Part shown: one piece after another, positions 17,661-24,757 of the stretch | Position numbering within the stretch: position 1 is the first letter of the stretch | Layout: each line of letters begins with the position of its first letter | Source of the DNA: Bacteroidales bacterium | Lineage (GTDB): Bacteria > Bacteroidota > Bacteroidia > Bacteroidales > UBA12077 | DNA length: 64,000 nucleotides | Assembly: GCA_028282785.1 (NCBI GenBank) | Contig: JANQHE010000002.1 | Coordinates: forward strand, 1-64,000 | Direction: 5' to 3' | The notes under the pieces: generated by a model | Seen by the model: only the letters and a program-made list of their open reading frames with translations | Told to the model about the DNA's origin: nothing | Databases searched by the model: none | Made by a program: the position numbers and the translations under genes

Positions 17661-18455
17661 TTAAGTAGGCTTAATTTTGCGTGCTAATTTATAAAATAAT
17701 CCAGGAAAAAACTTATGTATATAAACCATTAACAGCTCAGTTGATCCAATTAATACTTCTTTCTTATCATTCTTTATGGCATTTATATATTTTCGGGCAC
17801 ATTTTTCCACAGATATACCTGTATTTTGTCCATCATCCATCTTTCCATGAGCTTTACCTTCTTTTGTAAGTGCATGTAGAGATATATTTGTTTTTACTCG
17901 TCCCGGAAAAGCAATTAACACTTTAATATTATGGTCAAAAACTTCAGCTCTTAAAGTTTCAAAAAATCCGTGTAAGGCATGTTTAGCCGCTGAATAAGCT
18001 GATCTTAATGGAAAGCCAAATTTCCCGGAGATACTACTTGTTACGGCTATATATCCACTATTTCTTTTAATCATATAGGGAAGTACTGCTTTAGTGAGTG
18101 CAATGGTTCCAAAATAATCAATTTCCATAATTTTCCGATCAACCTCCAATGGGGTATCCTTCACTAAAGATCTTTGACTAATTCCGGCATTATTCACCAA
18201 CACATCAATTTGTCCGTACCTCTCAACTAATTTATCAGTTATGGATTGGAAGTTGTCAATATCCATCATATCTAAAAATTGAATATAACAATCGGCTCCA
18301 ATTTCATCACATTTTTTTTTAACCCTTTCCAAATCTTTTTGTTGATTTGAAAAAATAATAAGTTTTGCCTTTTGCCTGGCAAACTCATAAGTTAAGGCCT
18401 CTCCTATACCGGAAGAGGCCCCTGTTATCCAAACGATCTTATTTGTAAAATCCAT
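17661..18455 (-). CDS. SDR family oxidoreductase (classical short-chain dehydrogenase)
   Basis: The 264-residue protein has the cofactor motif TGASSGIGEAL (residues 11-21), the NNAG motif (VLVNNAGISQ) and a catalytic SAYSAAKHALHGF segment with Tyr and Lys in the expected spacing. The later PGRVKTNIS and a hydrophobic, basic C-terminus (VYIHKFFPGLFYKLARKIK) resemble the DHRS7-like subgroup that acts on lipids or steroids, so it may be membrane-associated; the substrate is unknown. It lies between siaC and the VOC gene in the same operon, with gaps of 7 and 11 bases. Confidence 0.88.
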   Translation of the reverse strand: MDFTNKIVWITGASSGIGEALTYEFARQKAKLIIFSNQQKDLERVKKKCDEIGADCYIQFLDMMDIDNFQSITDKLVERYGQIDVLVNNAGISQRSLVKDTPLEVDRKIMEIDYFGTIALTKAVLPYMIKRNSGYIAVTSSISGKFGFPLRSAYSAAKHALHGFFETLRAEVFDHNIKVLIAFPGRVKTNISLHALTKEGKAHGKMDDGQNTGISVEKCARKYINAIKNDKKEVLIGSTELLMVYIHKFFPGLFYKLARKIKPT

Positions 18456-18462
18456 TTACTTA

Positions 18463-18876
18463 TTAAAATTTATCGACCATAATATAATTGAAAGAAAATG
18501 ATATCATATCTGAAAAATCTTCGCCAACTTCTTTCATATCTTCATCACCATCTATAAAATACCAATTTATACACATATTTAATCCTTCATCATCAAAATC
18601 TTTTATTAACACTAAAATATCTGCTATAAACTTAGCGGAAGAAGAATTAAAATAGTCAAGCTTAAAATTAAATTTAAAGCAATTTTCATTAAATTTCTCT
18701 ACCTGCTTTTTATTTAAAACTTTCTCAAAATACTTTCTTATTTTATATATTATCGGAAAATAAAAATCTCTTACATTCTCTGGCCTTGAATTACCTTGCA
18801 TTTCGAAGATATAATCAGCAGGATCAAAAAAAATTCGTGGTGATTTTTCTGTTTCAGGAATGTTCAATCCTTTCAT
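18463..18876 (-). CDS. siaC: SiaC family regulatory phosphoprotein (DUF1987)
   Basis: The 137-residue protein matches the DUF1987/SiaC pattern: SPRIFFDPADYIFEMQGNS near the N-terminus, a PENVRDFYFPI helix start and the LDYFNSSSAKFIADIL segment. By analogy with SiaC of Pseudomonas aeruginosa the phosphorylation site should lie in the Ser78-80 run. In that system unphosphorylated SiaC binds a diguanylate cyclase, while phosphorylation by SiaB blocks binding. No GGDEF gene is near, so the output here is unknown. It follows siaB by 7 bases in a leftward operon. Confidence 0.85.
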   Translation of the reverse strand: MKGLNIPETEKSPRIFFDPADYIFEMQGNSRPENVRDFYFPIIYKIRKYFEKVLNKKQVEKFNENCFKFNFKLDYFNSSSAKFIADILVLIKDFDDEGLNMCINWYFIDGDEDMKEVGEDFSDMISFSFNYIMVDKF

Positions 18877-18883
18877 GTAAAAT

Positions 18884-19399
18884 TTATTTTTTTAAATTAA
18901 GTTGCATCGCAAAATAAGAAAACTTCTCATTAATTTTTTCAAAATCGTATCTGATTTTTTCTCTAGTAGTTTTAGCCATAACAATTAATCCAAGGCCTGC
19001 CCCTCCTTTAGCAGAAATTTCTGCATTTGCTAATGATTTTTTATATAAATCATTAACTTCTTCAACACCCAAATTATTCAATTCCTCCAATCTAAAAACT
19101 ACATCAAGTTTATTTTCATTCAATATTATGTTTCCGGTATGAATTAAATAATTTTCGGCTATTTTTTCAATTATAAAACGTGGAGGGAAATTAATAATAA
19201 GTTCGTGTTCTTCTTCAAGTAAATCCGAATGTTTTAAAATATTGTCCAAACACTCAACAGATAATCCATATACTCGTTTCCTTAATATTTTATCTGGTTC
19301 TTTTTGGGCTAAATAAATTTTTAAATGATGCAACATGTCATCAATTATATCTAAATCTACAAATCCCTTATGATTGACAACTACATCGTAACTTTTCAT
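18884..19399 (-). CDS. siaB: SiaB family protein kinase (HATPase-like)
   Basis: The 171-residue protein carries degenerate GHKL ATPase motifs: an N-box-like ECLDNILKHSD (about residues 49-59) and a glycine-rich GGAGLGLI (about 142-149). This is the pattern of the SiaB/DUF6272 kinases that phosphorylate SiaC in partner-switching modules. The adjoining DUF1987 gene makes the assignment much stronger. It heads a leftward four-gene operon. The 248-bp region upstream is shared with the divergent PiT gene, and I found no clear promoter element for this side. Confidence 0.8.
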   Translation of the reverse strand: MKSYDVVVNHKGFVDLDIIDDMLHHLKIYLAQKEPDKILRKRVYGLSVECLDNILKHSDLLEEEHELIINFPPRFIIEKIAENYLIHTGNIILNENKLDVVFRLEELNNLGVEEVNDLYKKSLANAEISAKGGAGLGLIVMAKTTREKIRYDFEKINEKFSYFAMQLNLKK

Positions 19400-19544
19400 A
19401 AACTTATTAATAGCTGGGCTCAGTATATAAGGCTAACTTCATAGTAACTAAAAGTTAAAGTTAAGGTTATTAATTAAAAAACAAAAAAAAACATATAAAA
19501 TCTTATATTTATACATATAAATATCACTTTAAAAAAATCTTCCT

Positions 19545-19582
19545 TTAACATTAAATTAATGTTGATTTTACTAAAATTTAAT
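19545..19582 (+). promoter_or_regulatory. Candidate Pho box upstream of the PiT gene
   Basis: TTAAC at 19545, TTAAT at 19556 and TTAAT at 19578 are in 11-bp phase, with a degenerate TTTTA at 19567 filling the remaining position. E. coli Pho boxes are direct repeats of the same 11-bp pitch. The core AACATTAAATTAATGTT is also palindromic, an alternative reading. Confidence 0.5.
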
Positions 19583-19647
19583 CTAAAACTAATTTCTCAT
19601 AACTATTGTATATCTACTTTTAACGCCAAATTAAAACATTATTAAAA

Positions 19648-21900
19648 ATGGAAAATTTTTATATTATTCTGGTTGTAATCCTCTTTGCATTAGCAATTTC
19701 TGATTTAATAGTCGGAGTAAGCAATGATGCTGTAAACTTTTTAAATTCAGCAATTGGATCAAAAGTTGCTCCCAGGTATATTATTATGATAATAGCTAGT
19801 GCTGGTATATTGGTTGGTACAACATTTTCCAGCGGAATGATGGAAGTTGCCCGAAAAGGGATTTTTCATCCCGACCAATTTTATTTTTCTGAAATTATGA
19901 TCATATTCCTTGCGGTTATGCTCACCGATGTAGTCCTTCTTGATGTGTTTAATACTATGGGGCTTCCAACATCAACAACAGTTTCAATTGTTTTTGAATT
20001 ATTAGGTTCGGCAGTAGCCGTAGCTTTAGTAAAGATTCAAGCGTTGGGCCAAACAACAGGGGATTTAGCAAATTATATTAATTCAGCAAATGCATTATTA
20101 ATTATATTCGGGATTTTGCTTTCAGTCGTTGTTGCATTTACGGTTGGTGCAATTGTAATGTATTTAACACGGATGGTATTTTCATTCGATCATGTTAAAA
20201 CCTTTAAAAGGTATGGAGCTATTTGGGGAGGAATCGCTATTACCGCAATTACTTATTTTATTTTAATTAAAGGAGCCAAAGGTTCTTCGTTTTTGGGCAG
20301 CGAATCTACCACATGGATAAAAAATAATACTTCATTGATCATATTATATAGCTTAATTGGATGGACTGTTCTGCTTCAATTATTATATTGGATTGTAAAA
20401 CTGGACATTTTAAAAATGATTGTTATTGTGGGAACTTTTGCTCTTGCAATGGCATTTGCCGGTAATGACCTGGTAAACTTTATTGGAGTTCCATTAGCAG
20501 GATTAAAGTCCTTTCAAACTTTTATTGCTGAACCTGATGCAAACCCTGATGGATTCTTAATGGTTGCTCTTACCGGAAAATCTAAGGCGAATACTTATCT
20601 ATTATTAATTGCTGGTATGGTAATGGTTATAACATTATGGTTATCCCGCAAAGCAAGAAAAGTAACTGAAACCGAAGTAAATTTAAGTCGACAAAGCGTT
20701 GGAAATGAGCGGTTTGGTTCCACAATGCTTTCCAGGACACTCGTAAGAACATCAATGGATATTAGTAAGGTAATTGGGAAATTTACACCTCAAGCAGTTA
20801 AAAAAGGTATAAGTAAAAGATTTGATGATTCAGAGTATCAGAATAGAGTAAGAAATATGAAAGATGCTCCGTCTTTTGACCTTGTTAGGGCATCTGTTAA
20901 CCTAACTGTTGCAAGTATACTAATATCTTTTGCAACTTCCTTAAAATTACCTCTATCTACAACATATGTAACTTTTATGGTTGCAATGGGCAGCTCTTTA
21001 GCAGATAAAGCCTGGGGTAGAGAAAGTGCAGTGTATAGGATTACCGGGGTAATCACCGTTATTGGAGGCTGGTTTATGACGGCATTTACAGCTTTCACAG
21101 TTGCATTTATTATTGCATTAATAATTAGCTGGGGTGGAGCTATTGCAATCATTATATTTGCGCTTGTTGCATTGTATACCATAATTCGTACACACACAAG
21201 GTTCCGCAAAAAAGAAGCTGACAAAAAGAGAGTAAAAAGGTTAGCAGATGAAGACTTGCATACAGATAATATCATGACGAAATGCTCATTAGAGGTTAGG
21301 AATATGTTAAAGTCTGTAGTTAACGTATTTAGTGAAACAATGATTGGGCTGACGAATGAAGACCGAAAACATTTGAAGAAAGTTTGTAAGGAAGTAAACA
21401 ACTTAAATAACGATGCTAAATATTTAAAGGCTAATGTTCATAATACGCTTCTTAAACTTCAAGAAGAAGAAGGCGAAACCGGGCACTATTACGTTCAGGT
21501 AATTGATTATTTAAGAGAAATGGCACATGCTTTAACATTTATTTCTAATCCAAGCTATGACCATATTGATAATAACCACAAGCCTCTATTAAAAGCCCAA
21601 ATCGATGAATTAAATGAAGTTAAAGAAAGTGTAACGGATTTATTTGATGCAATGATTTTAACTATTGAGAAGAACGAATTTGACTACATTCCTGTTTTAA
21701 TTGATAAACAACAAGCAATCCTTGATATGATCAAATCATGCCGTAAAAAGCAAATAAAGCGTATAAAACATAACGAGGCAGGTACGCGAAATAGTGTACT
21801 ATATTTAGGTATACTAAATGAAATTAAAAATTTCTTATTACAATCAATTAACCTGGTAAAATCTCAAAGGGATTTTGTAGAATATCAGAATAATAAATAA
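19648..21900 (+). CDS. pit: Inorganic phosphate transporter, PiT family, with PhoU-like C-terminal domain
   Basis: The 750-residue protein carries the duplicated PiT signatures: GVSNDAVNFLNSAIG (about residues 23-37) and FAGNDLVNFIGVPLAG (about 271-286), both variants of the GANDVANA motif. There are ten or more membrane segments. Two further conserved points are MGLPTSTTVSI and, in the second half, LKLPLSTTYVTFMVAMGSSL. Roughly residues 540-750 form a soluble helical PhoU/DUF47-like domain, which PiT proteins usually have as a separate partner. It imports phosphate (as metal phosphate) using the proton or sodium gradient. Its promoter region has the 11-bp phased repeats, and it is convergent with the PhoB-like gene. 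Confidence 0.92.
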   Translation: MENFYIILVVILFALAISDLIVGVSNDAVNFLNSAIGSKVAPRYIIMIIASAGILVGTTFSSGMMEVARKGIFHPDQFYFSEIMIIFLAVMLTDVVLLDVFNTMGLPTSTTVSIVFELLGSAVAVALVKIQALGQTTGDLANYINSANALLIIFGILLSVVVAFTVGAIVMYLTRMVFSFDHVKTFKRYGAIWGGIAITAITYFILIKGAKGSSFLGSESTTWIKNNTSLIILYSLIGWTVLLQLLYWIVKLDILKMIVIVGTFALAMAFAGNDLVNFIGVPLAGLKSFQTFIAEPDANPDGFLMVALTGKSKANTYLLLIAGMVMVITLWLSRKARKVTETEVNLSRQSVGNERFGSTMLSRTLVRTSMDISKVIGKFTPQAVKKGISKRFDDSEYQNRVRNMKDAPSFDLVRASVNLTVASILISFATSLKLPLSTTYVTFMVAMGSSLADKAWGRESAVYRITGVITVIGGWFMTAFTAFTVAFIIALIISWGGAIAIIIFALVALYTIIRTHTRFRKKEADKKRVKRLADEDLHTDNIMTKCSLEVRNMLKSVVNVFSETMIGLTNEDRKHLKKVCKEVNNLNNDAKYLKANVHNTLLKLQEEEGETGHYYVQVIDYLREMAHALTFISNPSYDHIDNNHKPLLKAQIDELNEVKESVTDLFDAMILTIEKNEFDYIPVLIDKQQAILDMIKSCRKKQIKRIKHNEAGTRNSVLYLGILNEIKNFLLQSINLVKSQRDFVEYQNNK

Positions 21901-21922
21901 ATGTTTAAAACCATATAAATTA

Positions 21923-21954
21923 AAAAGGCTCGGATGATTAATTCCGAGCCTTTT
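21923..21954. terminator. Bidirectional terminator between pit and the phoB-like gene
   Basis: The 12-bp stem AAAAGGCTCGGA (21923-21934) / TCCGAGCCTTTT (21943-21954), flanked by A and T runs, serves both convergent genes. Confidence 0.85.
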
Positions 21955-21974
21955 CTACTTAAATATAATTAATC

Positions 21975-22673
21975 TTAGTCTACAAATTTATATCCTACTC
22001 CTTTTATAGTCTTGATGTGCTTGTCGCCTATTTTTTCTCGTAATTTTCTAATATGAACATCAATTGTCCTATCACCAACGATAATATTATCTCCCCAAAC
22101 TGAACTAAATATTTCGTCTCTGGTAAATACCCTATCCGGTTTTGAAATTAATAATACTAATAATTCAAATTCTTTCTTTGGTAATATTAACTCCTCACCT
22201 TCCTTAATCACAATATATCTCTCCTTATCTATAACCAAATTCGATTGCTTAATAATTAATTCTTCTCCGCTACGTTCTTCTCCTGCTGTAGATTTAAATC
22301 TTTTTAGCAAAGCTTTTATTCTACTAATAAGCACTTTTGGTTTTACAGGCTTTGTAATATAATCATCTCCTCCGGCATCGAAACCTGCTATCTGGGAATA
22401 ATCCTCACCCCGGGCAGTTAAAAATGCGATTATCGTATTTTTCAGGTTTTTATCTTGCCTTAATGCCTCACACGTTTCAATACCATCCATCTCAGGCATC
22501 ATAACGTCCAATAATATTAGATGAGGGGTAATCTTTTTTGCCTTTTCTATTGCTTCTTTCCCATTTTCAGCTGTAAAAACTTCAAACCCTTCCTTATTAA
22601 CATTATAACTTAAAAATTCCAGAATATCTGGTTCATCATCTACAAGTAATATTTTAAAATCTTTGTTATTCAT
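21975..22673 (-). CDS. OmpR/PhoB family response regulator
   Basis: The 232-residue protein has a receiver domain (residues 5-120) with acidic pocket DDE (12-14), phospho-acceptor Asp56 in LLDVMMPEMDG, Thr86 and Lys108, then an OmpR-type winged helix (about 140-230) with the recognition region DRTIDVHIRKLREKIG and KGVGYKFVD. Its setting next to a phosphate transporter, and phased TTAAY repeats in its own upstream region, suggest that it is the PhoB of this organism and controls itself and its neighbours (inference). No cognate PhoR kinase is in the window. Confidence 0.9.
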   Translation of the reverse strand: MNNKDFKILLVDDEPDILEFLSYNVNKEGFEVFTAENGKEAIEKAKKITPHLILLDVMMPEMDGIETCEALRQDKNLKNTIIAFLTARGEDYSQIAGFDAGGDDYITKPVKPKVLISRIKALLKRFKSTAGEERSGEELIIKQSNLVIDKERYIVIKEGEELILPKKEFELLVLLISKPDRVFTRDEIFSSVWGDNIIVGDRTIDVHIRKLREKIGDKHIKTIKGVGYKFVD

Positions 22674-22732
22674 TGCTTTAACTTTAATTAATCCTTTAAT
22701 GCGCTAAATTACAATAATATTGACCAGTTAAA

Positions 22733-22770
22733 TATAAAATATGATTAAATGAATATTAAGATAAAGTTAA
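22733..22770 (-). promoter_or_regulatory. Candidate Pho box for the phoB-like gene (autoregulation)
   Basis: Read on the minus strand, TTAAC (22770-22766), TTAAT (22759-22755), TTAAT (22748-22744) and a weaker TTATA (22737-22733) follow each other at exactly 11 bp, upstream of the start at 22673. Confidence 0.55.
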
Positions 22771-22793
22771 TAAAAAAAATCATATACCATTTA

Positions 22794-22820
22794 TTAACAT
22801 AAGTTTAAAAATGATATAAT
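22794..22820 (+). promoter_or_regulatory. Candidate Pho box upstream of the first beta-helix lipoprotein gene
   Basis: TTAAC at 22794, TTAAA at 22805 and ATAAT at 22816 are phased at 11 bp. A near-consensus promoter element TTTCTTTG lies downstream at 22842-22849. It is the weakest of the candidate boxes. Confidence 0.4.
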
Positions 22821-22905
22821 AAGCTTTAGTATTTCTAAACTTTTCTTTGCATTGTAACTTTTTAAAAAGTATCAATTCTTTTAATAAACCAAAATCAAAT
22901 TCACA

Positions 22906-24666
22906 ATGAAAAAACGTTATTTAAAATTAACAGCTGCAATTTTAGCAGCATTAACCATTGGATTCACATCGTGTAGTGATGATGATGAGGATCCAAAAGC
23001 TAATCCAACAGTTGATCAGCCAAGTGAACAATCTGTTCAGGTTAGTAACAGTGTTGATATAACTTTCGCATACACTGCAGAAGCAGGTTTCGCTTCAAGT
23101 AGCGTTACTGCTACCGGTGGTACAGCAACTGTTACAACTGACGGTACTGCTGATGCTACTTCAGGTAACATCGTTGTTTCTTTCGAAGCTGGCACTAATT
23201 CAGGTGCCGGATCAGTTACTTTAACTGTTACGGATAAAGATAGTAACACAGGCTTTAACACTGCTGTATTATCAATTTCTGATTCACCGGTTCCTTCAAT
23301 TGCTGGAATCCCTGCAACAGCATCTGTTGTAGCAGAGTCAACATTAGGGCCTGTTGCCGCTACTATTACGATGGAAGATGTTCCTGGTACTTTAGCAATT
23401 ACTGCTAATGGTGAAGCTTTGACTCCAGTTGACATTACAACAGATGGTCAGGTAGTTAATTTTGAATATCCTACTACAATAGATCAAGCAAATACTAAAG
23501 TTGAATTAGTATTCACAGCTACTGATTCTGATGGCGATTTTGCTACAGCTACTCATATTCTTACAGTTGACGCTCCAAATGTTCCAGTTAAAGTTGTTGA
23601 TTATAATATTGAAGCAAATGAAACTTGGTATGCTGATACTATTTACGAACTTGCTACCAGAGTAACTGTTCTTGATGGAGTTACTTTAACTATTAAAGCT
23701 GGTACTGTAATTAAAGGACAACCTGGAACAGGTGCAAATGCTACTAATTTATTAGTTGCCAGAGGTGGTATGTTAATGGCTCAAGGAACTGCTACAGATC
23801 CTATTATCTTTACTTCTACTTCTGACTTACTTATTCCTGGTCAAATTAACAGCCCTAACTTAACTGAAGCTACCAGTGGTACATGGGGTGGTGTATTAAT
23901 TTTAGGTAAAGCTCCTATTTCCCCTAAAGGTGGTGCTACAGAAGCAGCTATTGAAGGTATTCCACCGGATGATGAAAATGGTAGATATGGTGGTGCTATT
24001 GCAGATGATAACTCAGGAACAATTACATATATTTCAATCCGTCACGCTGGAACAAATATTGGTGAAGGTAACGAAATTAATGGTTTAACACTAGGTGGTG
24101 TTGGTTCCGGAACAACAATTTCACACGTTGAGATTATTGCTAACCAAGATGATGGAATCGAATTCTTTGGTGGAAATGTAGACGTATCAAATGCTCTTGT
24201 TTGGGCTAATGGCGATGATGCAATCGACGGTGACCAAGCATGGAACGGTACTATTGATAATGGTATTATTATCGAAGCTGGTGACAAGCCATTCGAACTT
24301 GACGGGCCAGAAGCTGATTTCGAACAAGGAAATTATACTATTTCGAATTTCTCAATTAAAGTTGGGGATTCTGAAGGTCTGGTTGATAATGATGACAACA
24401 CAAATGTTATCATGAGTAATATTTTCTTTTTTGACCTAAGTACTACCATTACTCAGATTTTTGATACTATGCCGACTGCGGCTGGAGTTGATTTCACTAA
24501 TTTTGAAATCGTATTACCTGCTGGAAGTACAGTTGCCACACATTTCCCAGATGATCAATCTTTTGTTACTGCTGTTGACGCTGGTGCAAATACCGTGGGT
24601 GCAGATAAATCAGAATTTACAGGTTGGACCTTTGCTGACGCTAATGGTCAATTGGCTGATTTTTAA
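22906..24666 (+). CDS. Surface lipoprotein with Ig-like repeats and a right-handed beta-helix-like domain
   Basis: The 586-residue protein has a lipoprotein signal ending TSC (Cys23), followed by SDDDED, which fits the acidic export signal that sends Bacteroidota lipoproteins to the cell surface. Residues about 35-225 are Thr/Ala/Val-rich and look like two Ig-like domains. From about 228 on come regular beta-helix-like rungs with Asp-rich loops (NQDDGIEFFGG, NGDDAIDGDQ) that may bind metal. Residues about 245-430 are paralogous to the protein at 30758-32110. Codon use is richer in GCT, GGT and ACT than in its neighbours, suggesting high expression. It precedes a TonB receptor and follows a candidate Pho box, so I infer a ligand-capture role; no named family is recognised. 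Confidence 0.72.
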   Translation: MKKRYLKLTAAILAALTIGFTSCSDDDEDPKANPTVDQPSEQSVQVSNSVDITFAYTAEAGFASSSVTATGGTATVTTDGTADATSGNIVVSFEAGTNSGAGSVTLTVTDKDSNTGFNTAVLSISDSPVPSIAGIPATASVVAESTLGPVAATITMEDVPGTLAITANGEALTPVDITTDGQVVNFEYPTTIDQANTKVELVFTATDSDGDFATATHILTVDAPNVPVKVVDYNIEANETWYADTIYELATRVTVLDGVTLTIKAGTVIKGQPGTGANATNLLVARGGMLMAQGTATDPIIFTSTSDLLIPGQINSPNLTEATSGTWGGVLILGKAPISPKGGATEAAIEGIPPDDENGRYGGAIADDNSGTITYISIRHAGTNIGEGNEINGLTLGGVGSGTTISHVEIIANQDDGIEFFGGNVDVSNALVWANGDDAIDGDQAWNGTIDNGIIIEAGDKPFELDGPEADFEQGNYTISNFSIKVGDSEGLVDNDDNTNVIMSNIFFFDLSTTITQIFDTMPTAAGVDFTNFEIVLPAGSTVATHFPDDQSFVTAVDAGANTVGADKSEFTGWTFADANGQLADF

Positions 24667-24695
24667 TGAATTAAAAGAATCTTTTTTAGAATATC

Positions 24696-24726
24696 AAACT
24701 CGCAGGTTGGCAAACCTGCGAGTTTT
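24696..24726 (+). terminator. Hairpin between lipoprotein and TonB receptor genes
   Basis: The 13-bp stem AAACTCGCAGGTT (24696-24708) / AACCTGCGAGTTT (24713-24725) has a GGCA loop and only a short T run. It may partly terminate, so that the lipoprotein is made in excess over the receptor, and may protect the upstream mRNA. Confidence 0.65.
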
Positions 24727-24757
24727 AATTTGATAATACGAATCACAATTTTAAGCT

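Noticed and set aside
20838..21401. 187-codon open frame on the minus strand inside the PiT gene
   Set aside because: It lies fully antisense to a well-conserved transporter, has low-complexity hydrophobic content mirroring the membrane helices, and shows no family motif.
23037..23435. 132-codon minus-strand frame within the first beta-helix lipoprotein gene
   Set aside because: It is a shadow caused by the repetitive Thr/Ala/Val codons of the sense strand; Ala/Val/Thr repeats without a recognisable fold.
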